From Isoetes taiwanensis (lineage: Eukaryota; Streptophyta; Lycopodiopsida; Isoetales; Isoetaceae): a DNA stretch of 64,000 bases. The stretch is from positions 6,326,109 through 6,390,108 of the forward strand of contig JAJEKV010000004.1 of the NCBI GenBank assembly GCA_021234155.1, in the 5' to 3' direction. The notes beneath the pieces are model-generated. The model was not told the DNA's origin, did not search any database, and saw only the letters and a list, made by a program, of their open reading frames with translations. Below, one piece after another: positions 54,701 to 64,000 of this stretch (positions are counted from its first letter, which is position 1; every line of letters begins with the position of its first letter). A program made the position numbers and the translations under genes.

Positions 54701-56985
54701 TTCTTTTTCGCCTTGCTAACTCGAAGACTTTTGGTGCATTTTCTCCTATCGTTTGCGGTTCCGCTATCTCTTTGGTTATCTGAGCATCTATCGTCTCTCA
54801 GCCTCACATGTTCTTTGATCATCTTACTCCTTTTACCTCATTTGCTCCTTTGAACATTTTTCTTTCTCGCATTCTTTTTGCATCTATTTTGTTTTCCTCC
54901 TTTTTGCTATTATCGCTATCATAGGTATTTTTGTGCCATTGTATATGTGTTACTTACTCCTTTGCTTGTCGTTTTTGTGTTTTATTCCATTTGTCTTGTT
55001 TGTTCCATTTGGTCTTTCTGCCTTTGTTTGACTTGTACCCTCTTTTCCTTAACTATCTATCTGTTCCCTTGGCTCATTTGTATCTTTAGTTCGCATATCT
55101 CATTTGTTCTATTTGCCCCTTTTTGGCCTACAGATTTTGTACTTGTTCCATTTGCTTTGTTTTCCTCCATTTGTTCTGTCTGCTCCTATTTGCTTGATTT
55201 GTACCATACCCATATACTATCTATCTATCTGCTCCACTGGCCTGCTAGGTTCCAGTTGTCTTGGCTACCCCATTCTTCTCCTGTCCCTTGTTTGTTGATT
55301 TTGTATCCTTGTCTTGTGAGGGCATTCTTGCCCCATAATTATTTATTGGCCCGTTCTCCTCTATATTTTACAATTTTGGTGATGTAGTTCTTAGTAAGTG
55401 CAGTTGGCATGTCTTTATGCTCTCGTTGGCTTGGCACTTTTTGAGGGAGGTCGTGTCCCGTAGGCAACGATTTTTCTCGTCGCTCCCCAGAGCTACATAT
55501 AGTGATTGAGTTTGTTTCTCTCAATTGGGGCATTGATCAAGGTGCTAGAAATGGGCGTTCGTGCATTCATCATGATATGATGTTACATATGTTCATGGTA
55601 GGTTTTGGTTAGCGATATGGTTGTTTGATACCCACCTGCATTTTTGCTGATCTAGTCTATTTTTTCCTCTATCCCATATTTTCATGTGTAGCAGTGGTGC
55701 CTATTCTGGTTTCTTTGTTTCAGCATGTTGCCTATGTGTTGTCATTTCGTCTATTTCTCTATCAACCTCTGTTAATTTCATTATTCCATTTTCATTCCGT
55801 TGGCTTTTATTCCATCTTCTTTCTTTTTATTACGCCTACTATAGTTGTTCCTTCGGTTTCAATTAGCCATTTTAGTTGTGGTATTGTTGGGGCCCATTTC
55901 TCCACTTCACTTCTTTGATCTATGTATTCTCTTGTTTTCGATTTGCTCCATTGTGGGTTTGTTGTGCTCCAGTTGGCTCCTCATTATCTCTGTAGCTCCA
56001 TTTGATATCATTTCTCTATTTTGTTGTGTTTACGTTGTTTTCTCCGTTAAGTTTCTTTGGCTTGTTGTTTTCGTTCAACTTTTTGTTGACATTATGACTC
56101 CTTTAGTTGCATCAGTTCCTTCTTTGATTTCTTTGACTTCTTGTTACCTTTCTATTTAGCTTAGTTCAGTTTTTAGAGTTAGTGTAGTGGTTTACTGGTA
56201 CAGTAGTCATTTGATATCTTTTCTTTGTTGATGTCATCATAATCGTGGCTTTGTCTACGGGTGTCCCAGAAGTTCCTTTCCCCATTTCATGCTGCATTGT
56301 CCTATTGTGTCCTTCGCTTTTATGCTCCTTTTCCAGTGCCATTGTATCTTTCATTTTTTACATCCTATTGTTCGCATTCCCTCTTTAATTGCTCATTCTA
56401 CTGTTGCTTCATTGTCTCAGCCTTCTATTTATTCCCTTTTTGCTCCATTTTTCTTGGAATCCTTTTTCTCCGATTTACTCAGTTGCCGTGATTGCTCGTT
56501 CGCTCTCTAGTGGTCTTCTCTTCGATACTCTGGAAGTCCTTGCTTGCCCCTTCTGCCTTGTTTATTCCATTGTGTCCTTTTTTGCTCATCCCATTATCTG
56601 GATTCTGGCATTACTTGCTCATTCTACTTCATTGCTCCTTCGTCTCTATCATCTCTTTATCCTTGTTTTTTCTCTATTTTCTTGGTTTCTTCTTCTCCTT
56701 CCATTTACTCTGGTTGCCTTGGTTGCTCCTTGCTCTCAAAGAGCCTTTTCCTTCGATACTCTGGTACTTCTTACTTGCTCCTTCTGTCCATGTGGTCTCG
56801 TTGCTCTGTTATCTTGTTGCCTCTTTGCCCCTTTGATATCTGTTAGATCATCTGTTCCACGATTTGCCACTCTGATCTTGTCTTCTAGCCATCCTATCTT
56901 CCATTTCTTCACTTCATTTTCGTCTTTTTTCCTCCTGTCAGCCTAGTTTGCATTATTCTCTTAGGGTAGATTCCTCTTCTATCGG
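51704..56985 (+). other. interior of unit 1: unidentified, strongly pyrimidine-rich
   Basis: After the shared 160 bp there are repeated TTCATCTGCTTTAGGGCGA phrases (51965-52045). A plus-strand frame begins MSPKNQLRLWAMCQALDLSS at 52114 (about 88 codons), and another at 52524-52838 contains DRHWEIRGSHPKGGPIADRR; I recognise neither. From about 53000 to 56980 the plus strand is dominated by T and C (GCTCCATTTG-like phrases), giving long hydrophobic open frames that I regard as composition artefacts. Confidence 0.5.
53258..53312 (+). repeat. possible tRNA-derived (SINE-like) head
   Basis: TGGTTATTGGTAAG (A-box-like, about 53260) and GAGTTCGATAC (B-box-like, 53298-53308) with GCCTGGCTTGGAGGACCT between. 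Spacing and wording resemble RNA polymerase III promoters of plant SINEs. No body or poly-A/T tail confirmed. Confidence 0.3.
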
Positions 56986-57019
56986 CCACTTGGTTGTGTC
57001 ATAGGACCCATCCTAGGAA

Positions 57020-58102
57020 TGCCACGGTTCTATTGCGATAGCAATAGAACCGACATTCCTTGGATGGGGACGCCTCATCTCACATCTTCTATTTATTCTG
57101 CCTCTTCTCCTATTTTCATTTCATCGGCGTTCTCTTGAGCTAGTTTCTCCTTCTTCTCTGCCCTACCAGTTTCCCTCACCCTCCCTCCCTTGATTCTCCC
57201 TTGATTCTCTGGTGGAATAGTTGGATTTCACTTATTTTTGTTTACTCACGAATGCGGTCTTGGGACCTACATATTTGCTTATTCATTTCTTTTCCGGCAT
57301 GGCATTGTCACCTCTGAGACAATAGTTATTTGCGTGTTCTTTGGTTTTCTTCTCCTTCTTTGGTTGACCATCTTTAATACTTGTCGGGTCGCTCTGCAGC
57401 CACTGGCACCCCCCATGTTGTCTTTTCGATGTTCTTTGCAAGTGCATATCTTCTTATATTTTTATTTCTCTCGGCGTGGCGCTATAGCCTCCGATACTTA
57501 TCATTCTTTCTCGGCGTGGCGCTGTAGCCACTTGTCATTTCATTTTCTCTTGTCATTTCATTTTCTCCTCGGTGTGGCGCTGTAGCCTCCGAGGCAGCAC
57601 TAATCGGTTGTTTTTTCCCGCGATGGTCATTCCGCGGACGGTTCCCAATTGGTCGGCTGTTGTTTCTTTCTCGGCGTGGCCCTGGAGCCTCCGAGTCTTC
57701 TTGCCTATGGCATCTAACTCATTGACGGGTTATTTTTCTTTCAACCTTGATTCTGCAGGATTGTTTTAAGGTCTCGTGGTTGCCATAGTGCGTGGGGTCG
57801 TGCTTCAACTATTTGCTTGGGTTTCCTCAAAAACCTAAGAAGGCGTGGCTCTTCTTCTCGATGAGAGGCAGTCGTCGGGTCTTCTCACCGTTGCATCGAC
57901 AAAATGGCGGATAAAACCATCTTTTTTGTTGCATTCTTCAGTATCATCATGCTCTCGATGATTGTCTAGTTTCAGCGCATTTGAAGTTCATATTCCCAAA
58001 TTTATCTATCCCTAGTGAGGGATCCAGTTGTACTCAATGTTTTACAAAGCTCAATGAGAACACCACTTCACTACTTGGTTGTGTCATAGGACCCATCCTA
58101 GG
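57020..58102 (+). repeat. unit 2 of the tandem element
   Basis: Starts with the same hairpin and 160-bp leader as unit 1 and ends with the same CATAGGACCCATCCTAGG. The interior is unrelated to unit 1 and carries the TCGGCGTGGCGCTGTAGCC repeats. Confidence 0.8.
57290..57696 (+). repeat. TCGGCGTGGCGCTGTAGCCT repeats
   Basis: Four clear copies at about 57471, 57511, 57569 and 57671 and a weaker one at about 57292 (CCGGCATGGCATTGTCACCT). Each unit with its trailing CCGA can fold on itself (TCGG with CCGA, TGGC with GCC). The T/C-rich spacers vary in length. Confidence 0.8.
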
Positions 58103-59379
58103 AATAAGGGATTTATTATTTGTTATATACCTTGAGCCTCCCGATCAGTTTTGGCCTGTGGGATATTGTGTTCGATCTGCCAAGAACCCTAATGCTCTGT
58201 TAGCGCCAAGATCCGGCTAATTGGCCCATAATAACAGCTTATCATAACCTTAAGGGGCCGAATTCTCTTGTATCACACCAAGAAAGCATCTCAGAAGCTA
58301 AAGGACAGAGAATCGAGCTCAGAAAAAATTCGAAGACTTTGAGGTGAAAAGGAGATTGATTACCTTGAAGAAGGACCGACTTGCATCTTGGGAGCTTGAT
58401 TCTCCCTTCCACACTTGATATTTAGCTTGAATTATTGACGAATTCATACAAATTCCTTGATTGTATACCTATTTGATCCTGTGCCCAAGACTTAGAGCTT
58501 AAGATTGTTATTGTTTGCCTGTGTGTACCTGATTCAAATGAAAATCCGAGCCTTGTTATTAAAATTATGAGTGTTCCTTAACAATTTGATGACAGAATTA
58601 TTGTGTTTGCATTATTTTCCCTTTGCATTTCATTCTGAAGGATAGAGCAGTTCTAGCATTGCATTTGGGCATCTAGAATACAAGTGTCTCTTAGCCATAA
58701 TATTTGCTTGATCTATCATCATGGATCTGAGCTTATATTTAGGGTCATTGAAGCATAAATCCACTTTTAGCTCAACAGCAATCAGCAAAAAAAATTCTTA
58801 GATTCATTAGTTGGTTATGGCATGCATGAACACTGCATAAAAAAGCTAGAAGTGCATTCATTCTTTCTAGCAAAATTATATTCTCGCTTCTGCTCATCCT
58901 TTGTCACAGTCAGCTATTCTAAAATTCAAAATCCAAAAAAAATAAATCTCTTCCTGCAAAGACCATCAGGGAACATTGTGTGCAGACATTTTTGGGAAAC
59001 GCAAAGGCATTAGATCCCAGAAAGTAAGAACCAGCATCGAGTTTTGAAATTTAGCTCTCTGCCAGGGATATTGACCAAAAATTGACTTGGTCAGGAGTGT
59101 TTCTTTGACATATCTGCCTTTATCAAGGTCTCTCTCACTTTTGCCCCAAGATACTCACTGGTCTTGTGCAGCCATGGAAGCAAGAATCATGATCAAAATC
59201 CATGTGGTTTGCATTTGGCAAACTTTCTTGTGAGGCAGACTTTTTACCCTTCAGAGAAAGCTAAGTCCGATAATTGTTTGAGCATTTTTTGGAACTTTCT
59301 CACTCAGAGTGGTTGCCTTAAGCAACCTGGAGGTTCTAAACCACTGAGGTTGAAGGTTTTGCCAGGAACACCTTCAACA

Positions 59380-59809
59380 TCCACACGTGATCTTTTACCA
59401 AGCTTGGCTATGGCATTTGGGAAGATAGTAGTTGCATGACATAAATCCCGGCCTTGAAATATGTTGATAGAAATGCCTTCGAGAGTTGCGTTGCATGAGT
59501 TTCAATTGGATGAGTTTCTGTTTGTTATTTGCAATGTGCCATACTAATACTTCATGTCTGTTGTTTCAAATTAAACACATTAAGACAATTGTACTGTCAA
59601 GATCATAAATTAACAGCCTCAAATTTTTCCAAGGGGTCGAAGATTTTTATCAAAAACAGTGTCACCAGTGTCCCGAGGTCTTACCGTTATTTTCATTTGC
59701 AGACTCAAATCTCTCGTATAAGCTTTTGTAGTAAAAGCTTTTTGTCCAAATTTCTTCTTTTTGTCCAAATATAAGCTTTTTGGCAGGGCAACACCATTGC
59801 CCCAGGAGG
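59380..59809. other. flanking DNA between LTRs
   Basis: Unique-looking sequence. A short plus-strand frame near 59385-59437 (PSLAMAFGKIVVA) and a pyrimidine/CAG near 59700 could be exon scraps. Nothing supported. Confidence 0.4.
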
Positions 59810-60704
59810 TGTCGGACCCATGCCCGGCCCACACAAAGTGACCGGCCATAAGCCTAGCTCGCTACGGGGTCCCCAGTAGTCACGCTCAGCAGGGACTCTC
59901 CCTCCGTATTGCCTTTAGCCCTGTTATGTAGTGTTGAATCACAGCATAGCCTCTGTAGTCCGGTGGGTCTAACTAGGAGCATCACTAAGTAAGGCTACTA
60001 GGTCTCTACCCCCCTTCCCAACACAAGAGGAGCAAACATGATCAACCATCATCACGTAACTTCATAACATGATAATCATCATAATAACATCTAACCTAAT
60101 CATACATATCTAACTTACAGTTAGGGTTCCTTGATTAGGGTTCAAGATGTTGAATAAGGGTTCTAGGATGGCTCTACTCTAAATACGAAATACTAACTCA
60201 TCTGGAGTGCTAACTTCCAGATGAACTACTAAGAACACTACTCCAAATACCTACTCCCGAATCGCTCCCTCCTATTCCTGGCATCTCCATGATCCTCGAA
60301 GTGGTCAAAGTAGCGCTCTCCAAGATCGTGCACGCACTCTGGGGGCTGTTGAACTGGCTATGCCACAGCAAACGACGCTCAAAACGGAGTTCCGAGTGCG
60401 AAGAAGGTTCCGAGGGTGTTGGGCCAGGAAAAGAGGTCTAGGGTTAGGGTTTAGGCTAATATAGGTTAGGGTCCACATGGGATGACACGTGGCTCCAATG
60501 GGTCATGGCCATGTGGCGATTGCACAATAGGATAAGGCCATGTGGAAAATGGGCCTTATATTAAGGTTATCTAAGTTATATACTTAACTTAGATATGCAC
60601 CCGTGCCACTTCCTAAGGTATACAAGGCTTATGAAGGTAGACTTGTATAATGACGGACCCAGAAATATATGTATTTATAGCGTATATTTCCCTGGAACGT
60701 CACA
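59810..60704 (-). repeat. LTR of a third Ty3/gypsy-type element
   Basis: Plus-strand TGTCGGACCC start and CACA end; in the minus sense it begins TGTGACGTTCC and ends GGGTCCGACA. 895 bp. A polypurine tract abuts it on the right, so this is the 3' LTR of a minus-strand element whose interior lies to the right. Confidence 0.85.
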
Positions 60705-60720
60705 TTCTCCCCCCCTTCGG
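60705..60720 (-). other. polypurine tract of the third gypsy element
   Basis: Minus strand CCGAAGGGGGGGAGAA directly precedes the LTR start TGTGACG. Upstream, GAGGACATCATTATC is the wording common before the 3' LTR of plant gypsy elements. Confidence 0.85.
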
Positions 60721-61073
60721 ATAATGATGTCCTCAGCATTACGCTAAGGTGACGAACCTACACTATCCCTGCAAAACAACATAAGCATACAACTTGGACT
60801 TTAGTAAAATGATCAACTTCCTTTTGAACAGTTAACATGTAATATAGGTTATATTTATACCTATACAAAATTATATAGCCTTAATAAGGTTTACTCATTG
60901 TAATAACTCAAAACATTATCACAAAAGTTATTAGGGTTCATAATTTAAGTCTAAATCATGGCTCCCCATCTCCACGTAATGCGCTCCTCCTCCATGCTCC
61001 CCTATCACTGGCCTGCACGAGTAGCACATTACGTTAGTTTAGTTAATAAGTTTGTGGTTTTAGGGGGACCACC
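60721..61073 (-). other. interior of the third gypsy element, 3' end
   Basis: No long frame. Minus-strand pieces include GEHGGGAHYVEMGSHDLDLN near 60960-61020, and a possible acceptor TTGTTTTGCAG near 60770. Interrupted at 61073 by the solo LTR; continues at 63611. Confidence 0.5.
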
Positions 61074-63610
61074 TGTTGAAGGTGTTCCTGGCAAAACCTT
61101 CAGCCTCACTGGTTTAGAACCTCCAGGTTGCTTAAGGCAACCACTCTAAGTGCCAAAGTTCCAAGAAAATGTTCCAACAATTTTCTGGCACAGCTTTCCC
61201 TATAGAGTAAAAAGTCTGTCTCAGAAAAAAGCTTGCCAAATGAACATCAAATGAGTTTTGATTGTGATTCTTGCATACATGACTGCCCAAAAGCTACATT
61301 TATCACACTACATAAGTCTGAGGGGATTTGGTAAGGCTAGATAGACCAAAAAGACATTTCTGACCAAGTCAATTTTTGGTCAATATCCCTGGCAGAAAGC
61401 TCGATTCTTGAACTCGATGCTGGGATTGAGATCTGACACCTTTGCCTATTCTGAAAATGTCTGCATTGAATGGGCCTTGATGGTTCTTGCAAATGGAGAT
61501 AAAGATCTCCTATTTTTTGGAATTTTCTTAGGCTGACTGTTGTGAATCATGAACAAAGATAAAAACAAATCTATTTCTAAAGAGGATGTATGCAAATATG
61601 GTTCTATGTGCAACAATCATGCGTGAGAAAAGGCCCTAAAAGACTCTGAGAATTTTTATGCATTGTTATATGGCTGAATGTAGGTCTCTCCTTCAGTAAA
61701 TTGAAATAAGAATTCAGTTTCTTGCACTGATGGTTCAAGCAATCACTGGTACTACATAACACTTGTATTGTGCATGCCTAAACACCAACTAATGATGCCA
61801 TAACTCTCGGGATGAAATGCAGAAGTGCAAACAATGCTAGCAGAGTGATTTTTAACAATAGGATAGTGTAGAGCATTGAGAATTCAACAACAAGGGTCAG
61901 ATTTTCAATTAAATCAGGTACATATAGGCAAATAACATGAATCCCAAGCTCTGAGTCTTGGGCACAGGATCAAATAGGTAGACAATCAAGTAATTCAGAT
62001 GAATTCGTCAATAATTCAAGCTGAAGATCAAGTATGAAGGTCAAAATCAAACTTCAATCAAGCAAGCCGGTCCTTCTTCAAGGTAAACAATCGCTTCTTC
62101 ACCTCAAAGCCCTCGAATTTTTCCTCTGCACAAAAGACCCTTTTTGTAATTCCTCTGTTCTGTTGCATTCTTGATCAATTCCATTTAATTCTCTGTCTTT
62201 TTGTTTCTCTGATGCATTCTTGGCATTAAACAAGGTTATTCGGCAAGTTTGGAACATGATTGCACAGTTACTTTGGCCGAATCGACCGGATCTTGGCATT
62301 CACAGGTTTAGGGTTCTTGGAAATTTACGATGATATATCTCACAGGCCAATTTAGGTTTGGCAGACCAAGCTATATAAGGAATAACAAATTCCTTATTTA
62401 TAATTATTACGTGCAATATCCATGTGGGATTCGGTACCTCCACTGCCCCACACGCCCAGATGTTCCACGTGGCATGGGGAGATTGGCTGGGGAGAAAAAT
62501 AGGCTGGGGGGAGGTAGATAGGAATTTTTTTTATCCCATAGACTATGGCACGATTCCCAAGGAAGCAAATTTAATGGCCAAAACAAATGAATTTTTAAAT
62601 TTTCTTTTTTTTCAATGGGAATCTTTTCTCATACTCTAGAAGATTCTGGAATTTTTTCTGCAAATGGGCAATTTCAAATTTGGCTTAAAGGTAGCTCAAA
62701 AGGAGGTGAAGTGGCATGCGAGAATAATGACATGGCACGGTAGGGGTGACATGGCAAGCAAGGATGGTGACGTGTCAATCAACTTGGCTTAGAATATTTT
62801 TTCTAGTCAAAACTTCGAATGAAGTGGACATGATGTGTGTGACATGTGGATGGTGATGTGGAGGTGTTAATGATGATGTGGCATGGTGATATGTCATCTT
62901 ATGGATGCAACTTGAAGGCTTTTTGCAAAAAACTTGGAGTATGAACATGGTGACAAGTGTATGACATGACATGGCAAGATGGGTGATATGTGTGATGACT
63001 TGGCATCTCAAATGTGTTTTCATGGGTCAACTTTGGTATAAATGCATAACATTGGCATTTTCTAGGCAAATTTGATTTTTGAATGTTTCCCTTAAGGATT
63101 TTATGATTCTCTCTCCTCTTTGACTTTTAGGGAGGGGATGTTGACCTTTGACCACATGTATGACCAAGTCAAGTGGAGTTTAGAGCTTTGAATGATGTAG
63201 AAATGGTATGGTAAGTATATGGCATGTGAATGACTCATGAAAGTGTAGTTTTGACTAGAAAAAATCTTCAAGGCCAAATTTGACTTGGAAATGAGGTGTA
63301 GGCATGGAATTCAAGATCTCATGGTGGTAGAAGGCAAGGGAGATGTAGAATGGGAATCAAATGTGCAATAATTCCAAGAACTCAAATGATCACATACCAA
63401 GAAATCTTCAAGGGGTCTTCTCTCTTTTGCTTGATTCTCCTTTTGCCTCATTTGTGTGACCTGCATCAATTGTCCTCACCTTGCTCTTTAAGCCTTCAAT
63501 GTGTGCAAAAAAGAATTCTTCTTGTGCCTTAAAATTCAGATCAAAGTTTGAGGATTAGTCTTCAAAATATGTCTTGCTCTTCCATGCTGCCATAGCATGG
63601 CAGCACCACC
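61069..63610 (-). mobile_element. solo LTR of the G1 family with TSD CCACC
   Basis: LTR 61074-63605 (2532 bp), CCACC at 61069-61073 and 63606-63610. Minus sense starts TGCTGCCATGCTATGGCAGC and ends GCCAGGAACACCTTCAACA in family terms. It is the only uninterrupted full-length LTR of this family in the window and serves as reference for the others. Confidence 0.95.
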
Positions 63611-63759
63611 CCCCTAATTACCTCCTTGAGCCGAACTACTAGCTCAAGGTTACCCTACTACCTTGCACTCGATCATGGCCCCGTAAGGATTGAGCTTAAG
63701 GACCATTTAAGATGATCCTATCATTGCCCATGATCAAGTGCTACCTTGTACACGATCCT
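63611..63759 (-). other. interior of third gypsy element between solo LTR and H3-like frame
   Basis: No supported frame. An imperfect palindrome (TACACGATC, then GATCGAGTACA) lies at 63749-63774, covering the stop of the H3-like frame. Confidence 0.4.
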
Positions 63760-63999
63760 CTAGATCGAGTACACCCTCTCGAACGGCGCCTTCCTGATAA
63801 GGAGATTAGTGCACCATTGGAAGTGCCTAATCTCCCTAAAGACACGGGCGTGCCTTGAATTAGGCCCGTGGTGGACCTTCTTTGGTAGCTCCGGCCGTGG
63901 TGGTGGTGGCTTGGGCTGGTTCTTCGGCCGCCCGCCCTTAACGTACTTCTGTACGTTTTGCTTGCAATACCAGTCATTGTACCTCTTCCATCTGCGGAG
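63760..63999 (-). pseudogene. histone H3-like reading frame (open at window edge)
   Basis: Frame open from the right edge to TAG at 63760-63762, 79 codons. Begins with basic/aromatic sequence (RRWKRYNDWYCKQNVQKYVK), then a proline/lysine-rich tail (GGRPKNQPKPPPPRPELPKK), then VHHGPNSRHARV followed by FREIRHFQWCTNLLIRKAPF and ERV. The last part matches the end of the histone H3 tail, alpha-N helix and start of alpha-1 (REIRxxQxxTxLLIRKxPFxR); 15 of about 26 positions agree with canonical H3. The stop falls three codons after ERV, where helix 1 should continue, so the core fold is not encoded in this exon. It is on the same strand as, and about 0.5 kb upstream of, the polypurine tract of the third gypsy element. 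Whether it belongs to that element or is an older insertion is not proven. Confidence 0.6.
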
Positions 64000-64000
64000 G

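Larger units (their letters stand above)
51658..58107 (+). mobile_element. tandem hairpin-headed element with TSD AATAA
   Basis: Insertion 51663-58102 (6440 bp) with AATAA at 51658-51662 and 58103-58107; comparison with the solo LTR shows a single AATAA in the empty site. It consists of two head-to-tail units (51663-57017 and 57020-58102). They share about 160 bp at their starts (TGCCACGG onward) and about 30 bp at their ends (ACTTGGTTGTGTCATAGGAC to CCTAGG), but have unrelated interiors. No transposase or polymerase frame recognised. Confidence 0.75.
50431..59379 (+). repeat. gypsy LTR of G1 family, split by a 6.4-kb insertion
   Basis: Two pieces, 50431-51662 and 58103-59379, together about 2.5 kb, matching the 2532-bp solo LTR at 61074-63605. 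Starts TGCTGCCATGCTATGGCAGC, contains GGGGCGGTGGAGGTACCGAG near 51610, and ends GCCAGGAACACCTTCAACA. This is the 3' LTR of the partial copy at 48468. Confidence 0.88.

Noticed and set aside
54878-56946. Long plus-strand frames encoding many hydrophobic segments, resembling membrane proteins
   Set aside because: They follow from the T/C-rich composition (Phe, Leu, Ser, Pro codons), start anywhere, and show no family motif.
51663-58102. Simple LTR retrotransposon with LTRs at 51663 and 57020
   Set aside because: Only the first 160 bp match, the tail motif occurs before the second leader rather than at the end of a first LTR, and no primer-binding site or polypurine tract is seen.

Overview
This window is nuclear DNA from a large, repeat-rich plant genome. 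Intron-bearing gene remnants, decayed pentatricopeptide-repeat (PPR) genes, plant-type Ty1/copia and Ty3/gypsy retrotransposons, a Mutator-like DNA transposon (MULE) and a Helitron-type terminus all point that way. The PPR remnants have the style I associate with fern PPR expansions, so a fern or other non-seed vascular plant is my best guess; this is an inference. I see no intact ordinary host gene. Almost everything is mobile DNA or pseudogene, and much of it is nested.

Layout. 1-1133: 3' end of a copia element with its LTR. 1600-6281: gene fragments, a possible bHLH piece and two PPR pseudogenes. 6282-7919: AT-rich DNA ending in a Helitron-like 3' terminus. 8340-11357: remnants of one or two unidentified split genes. 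12125-14170: a giant foldback element built from AGATTC-type minisatellites. 14600-17790: exon remnants on the minus strand, including a recognisable arginyl-tRNA synthetase fragment. 17796 to about 30200: a minus-strand copia element. Its reverse transcriptase is interrupted by a solo gypsy LTR (18247-20004, TSD CTGAG), and its 5' LTR is interrupted by a 6.8-kb MULE (22757-29594, TSD GTTAATTGC). The MULE carries a ULP1-type cysteine protease gene and a truncated transposase gene, convergently oriented, between GC-rich terminal inverted repeats made of about 80-bp palindrome-bearing units.

About 30200-59379 is a gypsy complex. Element G1 (plus strand) has its integrase interrupted by complete element G2 (minus strand, 36885-46691, TSD CCACT). 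G1 is followed by an LTR fragment fused to a second partial pol copy and then by a long LTR (50431-59379). That LTR is itself split by a tandem, hairpin-started element (51663-58102, TSD AATAA). Both G1 and G2 encode an extra RNase H-like domain between protease and reverse transcriptase. 59810-64000: a third gypsy-type element (minus strand; LTR 59810-60704 plus polypurine tract). Its internal region is split by a solo LTR of the G1 family (61074-63605, TSD CCACC) and holds, at the window edge, a reading frame with strong histone H3-like similarity.

The elements are related through shared parts. G1 and G2 share gag/pol architecture and primer-binding site but have different LTR families, and solo copies of both LTR families occur elsewhere in the window. 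Insertion order can be read from the nesting. The most interesting observations are the histone H3-like frame in a retroelement, the protease-RNaseH-RT domain order, the LTR-start hairpins shared by two LTR families, the ULP1-MULE with palindromic terminal arrays, and the tandem hairpin-headed element with non-matching interiors.
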